The notes beneath the pieces were generated by a model. The model ran no database searches and was not told the origin of the DNA. It saw only the letters and a list, made by a program, of their open reading frames with translations. Of a DNA stretch of 16,558 nt, positions 7,027 through 14,303 are shown in pieces. The stretch covers positions 1 to 16,558 of the forward strand of contig CAYOPD010000092.1 in NCBI GenBank assembly GCA_964405735.1, given 5' to 3'. Each line of letters starts with the position of its first letter. Position 1 is the stretch's first letter. Source of the stretch: JADJLQ01 sp964405735 (GTDB lineage Bacteria > Bacteroidota > Bacteroidia > Chitinophagales > Saprospiraceae). The translations under genes were made by a program, and so were the position numbers.

Positions 7027-8718
7027 ATGAAATTGAAACTCATCGTTTTTTTCCTTTTCGCAGTGATGACCGGCGCCTTGGCGCAAATCCAATATGACCC
7101 CGAAAGACTGAAAGACTGGCATCTCCGGGATACAAAATCCCAGGTGCCCGGCACGGGAGTAGAAGAAGCTTATAAGACCACACTGAAAGGAAAGACCTCG
7201 CACGAGGTCATTGTAGCCGTCATTGATGGCGGAGTGGATATCCATCATGAGGACTTGCAGGGCAAAATCTGGATCAATCCGCGTGAAATAGCCAACAATG
7301 GATTGGACGATGACAAAAACGGGTATATCGACGATATATATGGCTGGAATTTTATTGGAAATGCCTCGGGCAACAATGTCCACCACGATACCTATGAAAG
7401 TGTGCGCACCCTCGCCACCCTCAAGAAAAAATACGCCAACACCGATCCGAGCAAACTGGACAAAGCGGCCCGTACCGAGTATGACCAGTACCTCAGCCTG
7501 CTCCAGGATATTGAAAACAAAAGAAAGGATGCTGAAGAGCAATGGAAAGAATTGAGAAAAAATGAAACCATCCTCCTCGAAGTCCTTGAAGCGATCAAAA
7601 AGGAACTCGGGGCCCTGCCGCTGACCAAGTCCAATCTTGAAAGAGTGGACACTTCGAAAAATATTTATGTCAACATCGGCCAGAAGATCCTGCTCAGTGT
7701 TTTGGAAGAAGAACCGCATATCAATTCATTTGACCAGATCAACCAATCGGTCAAACAACAATACGGCGAACCCCGCGCCGCTTTGGAAGCAAAATTTTTG
7801 TACCAGTACAATACAGAATTTGATTCCCGCACCATTGTGGGCGATCATTACGAAAACCCCGAAGAAAGGTTTTACGGCAACAACGATGTCAAAGGACCGG
7901 ATGCCTTCCACGGCACTCACGTGGCCGGCATCATTGCCGCAAACCGGGAAAATAACGCCGGCATCAACGGAATCGCCAGGGATGTAAAAATCATGGCACT
8001 CCGGGCGGTGCCTGACGGGGATGAAAGGGACAAAGATGTGGCCAATGCCATCCGCTACGCAGTAGACAACGGGGCCCGGGTCATCAACATGAGTTTTGGC
8101 AAAGGCGAATCTCCCTATAAAAAGGTGGTGGACGAGGCCATCCGTTATGCTGAAAAGCGGGATGTCCTGCTCGTCCATGCAGCCGGAAACTCGGGAGAGG
8201 ATAATGATGTCACCCTTCACTTCCCCGTGAAAACACTTGACCGCAAGGGATTATTTGTCAAAAAAAAGGTCAGAAACTGGCTTGATGTTGGCGCCCTGTC
8301 CTTCACCATGGACGAAGATTTGGTTGCTTCCTTTTCCAATTATGGGAAAAAATCCGTGGACATCTTTTCTCCTGGAGTCAGGATTTATAGTACCGCCCCT
8401 GAAAATAAATATGAATTTGCAGATGGCACCAGTATGGCATCTCCGGTCATAGCGGGCGTTGCAGCCCTGATCCGGTCCTATTATCCCAAACTGAGCTCAA
8501 AGCAGGTCATCAAGGCAATTCTGAAAAACGGTACGGAAAGTGATCAGAAAGTCAACCGGCCAGGTTCAGGTGAGAAAGTCACCCTCAGTCAATTGTGCAA
8601 AACGGGATCTTATGTGAATGCTACTAAAGCCCTGGAGGCCGCTTCGAAAATGAAAGGGACCAAATCGTATTCGGCTCCAATCCCGGCTCCCGGAACGATG
8701 GCTCCTCCGAAAGCCTGA
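7027..8718 (+). CDS. Secreted subtilisin-like serine protease (S8 family)
   Basis: A 563-residue exported protease. Residues 1-20 form a signal peptide (MKLKLIVFFLFAVMTGALAQ), with cleavage expected just before or after Gln20. The catalytic residues are all present: Asp67 in VAVIDGGVD, His295 in HGTHVAGIIAA, oxyanion Asn388 in AAGNSG and Ser469 in GTSMASPVIAG. Residues 91-109 (NGLDDDKNGYIDDIYGWNF) form the acidic loop often seen in this family and probably bind calcium. Between this loop and His295 is an insertion of roughly 180 residues, charged and helical (about 125-195, likely coiled coil), so Asp-to-His spacing is 228 residues against 32 in subtilisin BPN'. No C-terminal secretion domain is recognisable; the end is a short Pro/Ala-rich tail (PIPAPGTMAPP). 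It appears monocistronic, diverging from the barrel operon. Substrate unknown. Confidence 0.93.
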   Translation: MKLKLIVFFLFAVMTGALAQIQYDPERLKDWHLRDTKSQVPGTGVEEAYKTTLKGKTSHEVIVAVIDGGVDIHHEDLQGKIWINPREIANNGLDDDKNGYIDDIYGWNFIGNASGNNVHHDTYESVRTLATLKKKYANTDPSKLDKAARTEYDQYLSLLQDIENKRKDAEEQWKELRKNETILLEVLEAIKKELGALPLTKSNLERVDTSKNIYVNIGQKILLSVLEEEPHINSFDQINQSVKQQYGEPRAALEAKFLYQYNTEFDSRTIVGDHYENPEERFYGNNDVKGPDAFHGTHVAGIIAANRENNAGINGIARDVKIMALRAVPDGDERDKDVANAIRYAVDNGARVINMSFGKGESPYKKVVDEAIRYAEKRDVLLVHAAGNSGEDNDVTLHFPVKTLDRKGLFVKKKVRNWLDVGALSFTMDEDLVASFSNYGKKSVDIFSPGVRIYSTAPENKYEFADGTSMASPVIAGVAALIRSYYPKLSSKQVIKAILKNGTESDQKVNRPGSGEKVTLSQLCKTGSYVNATKALEAASKMKGTKSYSAPIPAPGTMAPPKA

Positions 8719-8810
8719 TTTCCTGGTGTGTCTCCAGTCTATTCCCAGGGTAACAAAGTTCTATGGCTTACGGTCAGAAATGACGTGCAGGTCCTGCGCT
8801 GAGGATTAGT

Positions 8811-8850
8811 CCACCACCCACCACCCATAAAGAACCGGCCCCCCCACCCC
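8811..8850 (-). other. C-rich/G-rich intergenic tract with G-quadruplex potential
   Basis: On the plus strand CCACCACCCACCACCC (8811-8826) and CCGGCCCCCCCACCCC (8835-8850) form a C-rich block. The minus strand therefore has G-runs GGGG, GGGGGGG, GGG and GGG separated by T, a 12-nt loop and TGGT. The block lies 92 nt after the protease stop and just upstream of the candidate SWIM-gene promoter. The rest of 8719-8893 shows no gene and no convincing terminator. Confidence 0.4.
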
Positions 8851-8851
8851 A

Positions 8852-8882
8852 TTTGTATTTCCAGCGGATCCGACTAACTTTA
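8852..8882 (+). promoter_or_regulatory. Candidate promoter for the SWIM zinc-finger gene
   Basis: TTTG (8852-8855) is followed after exactly 19 nt by TAACTTTA (8875-8882), which matches TAnnTTTG at all but the last base. This is the best -33/-7 pair in the window. The -7-like box ends 11 nt before the ATG at 8894, so the transcript would be nearly leaderless. Confidence 0.5.
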
Positions 8883-8893
8883 TAGGTTAAACC

Positions 8894-10519
8894 ATGGTCA
8901 AAGCGGATTGGAACTATATTGAGAATTTTGTGGATCCCGAGCTTTTTGAGCAAGCCTATGAACTCGCTGAAAAAGCCACCACCGACGCCCTCACCCTGGT
9001 AGAAAAAGGAATATTCAAGACCCGGTTTGACTCCCCTGACGGAACTTCAACCGAAGGTGAAATCTCTTTTGGCAGAAAATTCATCCGCAAATACCGATGT
9101 GATTGTTCGGCGGGCTCCAGGAATCTTTGTGTACACCTGGTGGCCGCCACCATATTGTACCGACGGGAAAAGATGGAAACTCCGGTGGCCGCGCCACAAA
9201 CCTTCCCTTCGAAGATTACGATTTCTTCGATCATCAACCAGGTTCCCAAGGAGGATCTTGAACGGTTTTTGCTCCGGTATGCCCGGATGAATAAATCCTT
9301 TGGCCAGGCCTTGAAAGTACATTTTGCCAGCCGGATCCAGGTAGCCTCACCCGAAGACAAGTACCGGGACCTGATCAAAAGCATGGCCAGGCTGGTGCCC
9401 AATCCGCAGGGTAAATTACCCAGACAGGCCATGGCCTCTCTTTTTTGGATCAGCGAAGAATTGCTGTTGCAGGCCGAAGACCTCATCGCAGTGGATAACC
9501 CGGCTGAAGCCTTTGCAATTTGTCATGAACTGCTGATTAAATATTCATCCATCTACCGGCGGCTCGAGATGTATTTCAACGACTTCGAGAAATACTGGAT
9601 CATCATGCACCAGCGACTGAAAACCATTCTCGAATTTCCCCTGGCACCGGGGTTCCGCGCAGATATGGAAAAAAAATTGTTTGATGCCTTTTCCGATCCG
9701 GCTTACCCTTACATTCAATCCCCACACAACCTATTTGAATTGTTGTACCCGCTTGGTGAGTCTTCCCAGAAAAAGATTTTAGAGGAGATGGTACTGACCA
9801 AAATAAAACGAAACGACCACAACCCCGTACCCCTGGTATCCATTTTAAAAACAGCCATAAAAAACCAGGACCAGACTCTTTTGACAATGGCATTGGGAAA
9901 CAACCCTGAAGCCATGCGGTGGATAGCTGCCCTGGAGATCCTGATTTCCGGAAATAAAGCATATGCAAAATCCCTGGGACCCTGGCTCATGAGCCAGTTT
10001 CAGGACGAGTACTGGAAGCTACGTCTGATGGAGAAATTGTACACCTGGTACCCGGAAGAGAACTTTTCCATATCCTATGCAGCCGCACTGCTGCTCGCTC
10101 ATCCGGAAGAAAAATATGTGCGCTACCTCCTGAGCCGGGGCCAGTCTGTTTCGACGATTGCCGCCCTGCTGGAACAAGCCAATCACCCCAAAAAAAACAT
10201 ATTGCTTGCCGATCTTTTTCTCTCCCAGGACCAGGTAGCCAAATCGAAATCGGTGATCGAAGCCAACCTGAGTTTTGATTTGCTGAAAGGAGTAACTATA
10301 CGTTTTATGGACCTTGACCCGGAATGGCTGGCACGCATGTACCAGCAATTGATCAGTACCTACCTGGAACAACATGTGGGCCCTGTATCCGCCAGCCAGG
10401 TCATGTCCATCATTTCATACCTCCGGATGATCAAAGCAGGAACCCTTGCCGATCAATTGGAAAAATGGATAAAAAAAAATTTCCAGGACCATACCAGCCT
10501 TTCCGAAAACCTGAATTAA
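8894..10519 (+). CDS. SWIM zinc-finger domain protein
   Basis: A 541-residue probably cytoplasmic protein. Near the N terminus is a SWIM zinc finger, C-x-C-xn-C-x-H: Cys69, Cys71, Cys79 and His81 (YRCDCSAGSRNLCVHLVAA), preceded by the usual strand-rich lead-in (VEKGIFKTRF, ISFGRKFIRKY). SWIM fingers bind DNA or proteins and in bacteria often accompany SWI2/SNF2 ATPases; here no helicase motifs occur, in the protein or next to it. Residues 105-541 look mostly alpha-helical, with repeated helix-turn-helix pairs resembling TPR/HEAT-like solenoids (for example AEDLIAVDNPAEAFAICHEL), so a scaffold role is possible but not shown. The amylase gene may follow after 22 nt. The molecular function is unknown. 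Confidence 0.85.
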   Translation: MVKADWNYIENFVDPELFEQAYELAEKATTDALTLVEKGIFKTRFDSPDGTSTEGEISFGRKFIRKYRCDCSAGSRNLCVHLVAATILYRREKMETPVAAPQTFPSKITISSIINQVPKEDLERFLLRYARMNKSFGQALKVHFASRIQVASPEDKYRDLIKSMARLVPNPQGKLPRQAMASLFWISEELLLQAEDLIAVDNPAEAFAICHELLIKYSSIYRRLEMYFNDFEKYWIIMHQRLKTILEFPLAPGFRADMEKKLFDAFSDPAYPYIQSPHNLFELLYPLGESSQKKILEEMVLTKIKRNDHNPVPLVSILKTAIKNQDQTLLTMALGNNPEAMRWIAALEILISGNKAYAKSLGPWLMSQFQDEYWKLRLMEKLYTWYPEENFSISYAAALLLAHPEEKYVRYLLSRGQSVSTIAALLEQANHPKKNILLADLFLSQDQVAKSKSVIEANLSFDLLKGVTIRFMDLDPEWLARMYQQLISTYLEQHVGPVSASQVMSIISYLRMIKAGTLADQLEKWIKKNFQDHTSLSENLN

Positions 10520-10521
10520 CC

Positions 10522-10529
10522 TAATTTTG
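10522..10529 (+). promoter_or_regulatory. Candidate -7 box (TAATTTTG) upstream of the amylase gene
   Basis: TAATTTTG matches TAnnTTTG exactly and ends 12 nt before ATG 10542. A near -33 element, TTTC, lies 19 nt upstream. If real, it gives the amylase-rlmH-rhomboid genes their own promoter just after the SWIM-gene stop. Confidence 0.35.
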
Positions 10530-10541
10530 TTAAAAAAAGTC

Positions 10542-10572
10542 ATGACCCGACAAAACCTCAAACCGGCTCCAC
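10542..10572 (+). CDS. Probable first codons of the lipoprotein amylase, cut by the assembly gap
   Basis: ATG at 10542 opens MTRQNLKPAP directly before the N run. A basic n-region at this place, a SCK lipobox just after the gap and a -7-like box upstream fit one signal peptide spanning the gap. With 100 N the frames disagree; they agree if the true gap length leaves remainder 2 on division by 3, as is possible when N=100 is only a placeholder. TTG at 10527 (MLKKVMTRQN) is an alternative start in the same frame. Confidence 0.45.
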
Positions 10573-10672
10573 NNNNNNNNNNNNNNNNNNNNNNNNNNNN
10601 NNNNNNNNNNNNNNNNNNNNNNNNNNNNNNNNNNNNNNNNNNNNNNNNNNNNNNNNNNNNNNNNNNNNNNNN
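10573..10672. other. Assembly gap of exactly 100 N
   Basis: One hundred consecutive N, the customary placeholder for a scaffold gap of unknown size. It falls in the predicted signal-peptide region of the amylase gene. No inference should be drawn from reading frames that run through it. Confidence 0.99.
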
Positions 10673-12010
10673 TCCTGTAAAACCAAGGAGCAAGCCAAAC
10701 CCATGGCTGAAACTCCTGTCGAGGTGATCAAATATGGCAATCCGGAATGGGACGACCAGGCTGTCATGTATGAAGTGAACATCAGGCAATACACTCCGGA
10801 AGGCACTTTTGCCGCCTTTGGCAATCATTTAGACCGGTTGGCAAAAATGGGAGTGGACATTCTGTGGCTCATGCCCATTTTCCCGATCAGTGAAGAAAAG
10901 CGGAAAGGGAGCCTGGGCAGTTATTACAGCGTTACCGACTTCATGGATACCAATCCTGAATTCGGAACCAAAGATGATTTTAAAAACCTGGTGGATAAAA
11001 TCCATTCCTTAGGGATGAAGGTGATCATTGACTGGGTCCCTAATCATACGGGCTGGGGCCATGTGTGGATCAAGTCCCATCCTGAATATTATACCCAGGA
11101 TTCAGCCGGCAATATTGTGGATCCGATAGATCCGGCTACCGGGAAGTCCTGGGGATGGACGGATGTGGCTGACCTCAATTACGATAACATGGACATGCGC
11201 CAGGCTCACATCGATGCCATGCAATACTGGGTCCGCGAATTTGACGTAGACGGATTCCGGTATGATGTGGCGCATAACGTACCGGAGGATTTCTGGACCA
11301 CCGTCTCGGACAGTCTTCGCATCATGAAGCCGCTCCTCCTGCTGGGAGAAAGCGAAGTGCCGGCTTTCAGGAACAATGGTTCGCTGGACAATGATTATGG
11401 GTGGGAGTTCCACCATATCATCAATGAAATTGCCAAGGGGCGAAAAAATGCAAACGATATCGACAGTTTCCTGGTGAAAGACCGGATGCGGAATATAAAA
11501 GGCTATCACATCTATTTTACGTCCAACCACGATGAAAATTCCTGGCAGGGCACTGAATTCGAACGGATGGGAGATGCTCACAAAACGATGGCGGTGCTGG
11601 CTTTCCTGTTTGATGGCATGCCTTTACTCTATAGCGGACAGGAAGAACCCCTCAAAAGAAGACTTGCCTTTTTTGACAAAGACTCCATTGATTGGAAAAA
11701 TTATGCCTATGAGGGATTTTATAAAACCCTCTTTGACCTCAAACAAAACAACCGGGCCCTGGGCAACGGGGAAGCCGGAGCACCCCTGGAAAAACTGCTC
11801 GCTCACCGGAACGTGTTTGCCTTCAGGAGAACAAAAGATGGTCAGTCCGTCACTGCGATCATCAATGTCACCGGCAGAAATCAAACCATAAGCCTGAACG
11901 AGGACCTTCCTAAAATGAAAGAAATCTTCACCGGAAGGGAAAATGCATACCAAAAAGGCCAGAAAATAATGCTCAAACCCTGGGAATACCTGGTTTATAC
12001 CAACCAATAG
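10673..12010 (+). CDS. Alpha-amylase family glycoside hydrolase (GH13), lipoprotein
   Basis: The part after the gap encodes 445 residues of an alpha-amylase-type (beta/alpha)8 enzyme expected to cleave alpha-glucans such as starch, glycogen or maltodextrin. Counting from the Met at 10703, the GH13 regions are DWVPNHTG (110-117, region I), GFRYDVAHN with nucleophile Asp188 (region II), LLLLGESE with acid/base Glu216 (region III) and TSNHDENS with the transition-state Asp277 (region IV). The end, KPWEYLVYTN, is the usual small C-terminal beta domain. The frame is open upstream of Met 10703 back to the gap and reads SCKTKEQAKP, a lipobox cysteine followed by a polar linker; this is therefore probably a lipoprotein anchored in the inner or outer membrane, and 10703 is not the true start. 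No susC/susD-like genes are adjacent. rlmH follows after 3 nt. Confidence 0.93.
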   Translation, partial: SCKTKEQAKPMAETPVEVIKYGNPEWDDQAVMYEVNIRQYTPEGTFAAFGNHLDRLAKMGVDILWLMPIFPISEEKRKGSLGSYYSVTDFMDTNPEFGTKDDFKNLVDKIHSLGMKVIIDWVPNHTGWGHVWIKSHPEYYTQDSAGNIVDPIDPATGKSWGWTDVADLNYDNMDMRQAHIDAMQYWVREFDVDGFRYDVAHNVPEDFWTTVSDSLRIMKPLLLLGESEVPAFRNNGSLDNDYGWEFHHIINEIAKGRKNANDIDSFLVKDRMRNIKGYHIYFTSNHDENSWQGTEFERMGDAHKTMAVLAFLFDGMPLLYSGQEEPLKRRLAFFDKDSIDWKNYAYEGFYKTLFDLKQNNRALGNGEAGAPLEKLLAHRNVFAFRRTKDGQSVTAIINVTGRNQTISLNEDLPKMKEIFTGRENAYQKGQKIMLKPWEYLVYTNQ

Positions 12011-12013
12011 CGG

Positions 12014-12487
12014 ATGAAACTGGAGGTATGGGCTATTGGAAAGACCTCAGAAGCATACTTATCTGCGGGCATCCTGGCTTATCGGCAAAAAATCAGCCAT
12101 TATATTCCCTTTGATTACCAGGAACTGCCGGAATCCAGGCAACAAAAATCCGCGGAAAAAGGCAAAGCCCTGAAAAACCAGGCGGAGCTCCTCATTTCAA
12201 GGCTGGCTCCGGAAGACCATGTGGTTTTGCTGGATGACAAAGGGAAGCAGATGAATTCCATACAGTTTGCAGGTTACCTTAATGGATTCCTGATTTCATC
12301 TTACAAGCGAGTGGTGTTCCTGACCGGAGGAGCCTATGGTTTCCATGACTCTGTTTATAAAAAATATCCCGAGAAATTATCTTTATCCAGCCTGACCTTT
12401 CCCCATGACCTGGTTCGTTTAATTTTACTTGAGCAGATTTACCGGGGATGTTCCATACTTAAAAATCAGCCTTATCACCATATATAA
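12014..12487 (+). CDS. rlmH: 23S rRNA (pseudouridine1915-N3)-methyltransferase RlmH
   Basis: A 157-residue SPOUT-class methyltransferase that uses S-adenosylmethionine to methylate N3 of pseudouridine 1915 in helix 69 of 23S rRNA, acting on the assembled 70S ribosome. The fingerprint is complete: VVLLDDKGKQMNS (70-82), FLTGGAYGF (102-110, knot and cofactor loop), LSLSSLTFPHDLVRLILLEQ (122-141) and the C-terminal LKNQPYHH (149-156). Length is the family norm. It starts at ATG 12014, 3 nt after the amylase stop, and the rhomboid gene follows after 18 nt, so the three are probably cotranscribed. There is no apparent functional relation to its neighbours. Confidence 0.96.
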   Translation: MKLEVWAIGKTSEAYLSAGILAYRQKISHYIPFDYQELPESRQQKSAEKGKALKNQAELLISRLAPEDHVVLLDDKGKQMNSIQFAGYLNGFLISSYKRVVFLTGGAYGFHDSVYKKYPEKLSLSSLTFPHDLVRLILLEQIYRGCSILKNQPYHHI

Positions 12488-12505
12488 ACCCATCATACAA
12501 ACTCA

Positions 12506-13129
12506 ATGACCGTTACCCTATTATTGGTGATCGCCAATGTGATCATTTCCTGGCAGGCTTTTCAACGCCACGATATCCTGGAAAAACTCAAACACTGGCC
12601 CTATGCCGAAAAAAGGAACCATGAATATTCCAGGTTGCTGACCGGCATTTTCCTGCACGGCGATTATATCCACCTGGCACTGAACATGTATGCCTTGTAT
12701 AGTTTTGGCACCCTGGTGGAACATCAATTTGAGGCCCTTTTTGGCTCCACCGGCGGGAAAATCCTTTACCTCTCCATGTACCTGCTGAGCGGTGTTTTTG
12801 CCAACCTGATGACCTATCACAAACACCAGGACCAGCCGGGTTTTGCCTCCGTAGGCGCTTCCGGAGCCGTGTCCGGGATCATGTTGTCTTTTGTGATTTT
12901 TTACCCCTGGGTCAAACTCCTTCTGTTTTACGTCATCCCCATCCCCGGAATCCTGGCTTCCCTATTATTCCTGCTTTATTCAAGCTATGCGGCCAGGAAG
13001 GGTCATGGTTTTATTGATCACACTGCGCATTTCTGGGGCGCTGTTTTCGGATTTGGCTTCACTTTTTTATTAAAACCTGCTTTATTCCTGTATTTTATTA
13101 ATGAGGTGATCAGTGGCATCTCGTTCTGA
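12506..13129 (+). CDS. Rhomboid-family intramembrane serine protease
   Basis: A 207-residue polytopic inner-membrane protease expected to cut transmembrane segments of partner proteins. The catalytic dyad is Ser119 in VGASGAVSGIM and His175 in AHFWGAVFGF; the oxyanion/structural segment HGDYIHLALNMY (51-62) has the conserved His-x4-His and Asn60. About six hydrophobic segments are visible (near 2-16, 53-70, 86-101, 119-133, 136-158, 174-202), the minimal bacterial rhomboid core, with a short charged loop at 18-45 and no added cytoplasmic domain. It ends the amylase-rlmH-rhomboid run. Substrates are unknown. Confidence 0.92.
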   Translation: MTVTLLLVIANVIISWQAFQRHDILEKLKHWPYAEKRNHEYSRLLTGIFLHGDYIHLALNMYALYSFGTLVEHQFEALFGSTGGKILYLSMYLLSGVFANLMTYHKHQDQPGFASVGASGAVSGIMLSFVIFYPWVKLLLFYVIPIPGILASLLFLLYSSYAARKGHGFIDHTAHFWGAVFGFGFTFLLKPALFLYFINEVISGISF

Positions 13130-13149
13130 TGAAATTGGAACAGTGGCCT

Positions 13150-13200
13150 TAAGGACCGGCTAAATCAGATCTTAAAAAGATGAATGCCCCCTGGTCCTTA
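13150..13200. terminator. Inverted repeat between convergent rhomboid and ABC genes
   Basis: TAAGGACC (13150-13157) and GGTCCTTA (13193-13200) are perfect 8-base inverted copies separated by 35 nt; inside lies a second short hairpin, ATCTT-AAA-AAGAT (13169-13181). The distal arm includes the ABC stop codon. It could act as a terminator in both directions, but the loop is long and there is no T-tract directly after the outer stem. Confidence 0.3.
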
Positions 13201-13920
13201 CCTGGATCCTGCGGCAACGCCATACCGCACTATGGTGGGATTGACATGGTCCGTCTCCACTACTCCGTCACGCATCCTGATAATCCGGTGTGCATGGAGG
13301 GAGATGTCGTGTTCGTGTGTGACCAGGATAATGGTATTCCCCTGGTTATGAATCCTTTCAAAAATCCTCATGATTTCATCGCTGGTTTTTGAATCCAGGT
13401 TACCGGTTGGTTCATCGGCTAGAATAATGCTCGGGTTGTTGACCAGTGCCCGGGCGATGGCCACCCGTTGACGCTGTCCCCCGGAAAGTTCGTTGGGTTT
13501 ATGGGTCATCCGGTCTTCGAGCCCTACGATTTCGAGTACAGATTCGGCTCGTTCGATGCGGAGGGACTTGCTCATTCCTGCGTAAATCAGCGGCAGGGCT
13601 ACATTGTCAAGGGCAGTGAGTCTCGGAAGCAGATTGAAGGTCTGAAATACAAATCCGATTTCTTTATTCCGAATCTGGGCCAGTTCCCGGTCTTTCATAT
13701 GGCTTACATCATTGCCATTGAGATGGTAGGTGCCACTGGTGGGCGTATCGAGGCAGCCAATCAGGTTCATCAGGGTCGATTTTCCGCTGCCGGAAGGACC
13801 CATGAGGGCGGCGTACTCATTTTTATAAATGGAGAGGTTCACCCCGTTCAGGGCATGCACCGAATCCTCCCCCATGACATAAATTTTGGTAAGTCCTTCG
13901 ATTTCGATCAATGCACTCAT
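13198..13920 (-). CDS. ABC transporter ATP-binding protein, MacB/LolD type
   Basis: A 240-residue nucleotide-binding subunit. Motifs in order: Walker A GPSGSGKST (41-49), Q-loop with Gln93 in VFQTFNLLPRL, signature LSGGQRQRVAIARAL (145-159), Walker B IILADEP (165-171), D-loop NLDS, and switch His202 in VTHEH. The opening (ITK-type lead with VHALNGVNLSI) and the run LMNLIGCLDTPTSG match the MacB/LolD subfamily, whose members drive lipoprotein release or extrusion across the envelope together with FtsX-like permeases. No permease is in the window, so the partner must be encoded elsewhere and the transported substrate is open; lolD would be too specific. Its ATG overlaps the gatC stop (ATGA). 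Confidence 0.93.
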   Translation of the reverse strand: MSALIEIEGLTKIYVMGEDSVHALNGVNLSIYKNEYAALMGPSGSGKSTLMNLIGCLDTPTSGTYHLNGNDVSHMKDRELAQIRNKEIGFVFQTFNLLPRLTALDNVALPLIYAGMSKSLRIERAESVLEIVGLEDRMTHKPNELSGGQRQRVAIARALVNNPSIILADEPTGNLDSKTSDEIMRIFERIHNQGNTIILVTHEHDISLHAHRIIRMRDGVVETDHVNPTIVRYGVAAGSR

Positions 13921-14207
13921 TTTTCAATCACTTTTGGTACCAGAAAATAGGGTTCTTCTTTCAGATGGGCATTTTTCAGGGCTTCAACGGAAGTAAGTTG
14001 AGAAGCGGAATCATCCGGACGCAGGGGGCTTTGCTCTGACCCCAGGTAAACCAGGGGCTCAAGTCCTTCCGTATTGATTTCCTGCAATTTGTCGACCATA
14101 TGCAATATTTGCTGCAAATCCCCTCGCATTTGCTGCCGTTCCGATTCGGTCAGTTCCAGTTGTGCGAGGGTTTCTAGTTTTAAAATTAAATCGCGGTCTA
14201 TCTCCAT
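13917..14207 (-). CDS. gatC: Aspartyl/glutamyl-tRNA amidotransferase subunit C
   Basis: A 96-residue protein matching GatC in length and pattern: LILKLETLAQLELTESE at the start, an amphipathic helix (DLQQILHMVDKLQEINT), then the extended segment with PLVYLG, LRPDD and the C-terminal EPYFLVPKVIEK. GatC stabilises the GatA-GatB complex, which converts misacylated Glu-tRNA(Gln) or Asp-tRNA(Asn) to the cognate aminoacyl-tRNA. gatA and gatB are not nearby, as often happens. The ATG at 14207 is preceded by GAAAG, a weak purine-rich stretch. It overlaps the ABC ATPase gene by 4 nt and diverges from the kinase gene across 96 nt that hold no clear full promoter. Confidence 0.94.
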   Translation of the reverse strand: MEIDRDLILKLETLAQLELTESERQQMRGDLQQILHMVDKLQEINTEGLEPLVYLGSEQSPLRPDDSASQLTSVEALKNAHLKEEPYFLVPKVIEK

Positions 14208-14303
14208 CTTTCATTTATTAGATCAGCACCCTGAAAAGATCGCTCAAGGTACGATTTTAAACTCTTACCTATTTTTACCTGAAATAGTATCTTTCACCCC
14301 CGA

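Noticed and set aside
6967..7719. 250-codon minus-strand frame at the start of the protease gene
   Set aside because: Long but antisense to the signal peptide, catalytic Asp and insertion of the S8 gene; its Phe-rich translation reflects GAA/AAA codons read backwards.
7726..8220. 164-codon minus-strand frame inside the protease gene
   Set aside because: It lies opposite the catalytic His region of an intact S8 peptidase and shows no domain of its own.
8788..8798. Short palindrome GCAGGTCCTGC after the protease gene
   Set aside because: The centre leaves no workable loop and there is no T-run, so it is not a credible intrinsic terminator.
10415..10828. Frames running through the N gap on both strands
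   Set aside because: They depend on 100 unknown bases treated as coding; frame across a placeholder gap has no meaning.
14208..14303. Divergent promoter for gatC
   Set aside because: No CAAAnnTA (reverse of TAnnTTTG) occurs in these 96 nt; the nearest likeness, around CAAGGTA, mismatches essential positions.
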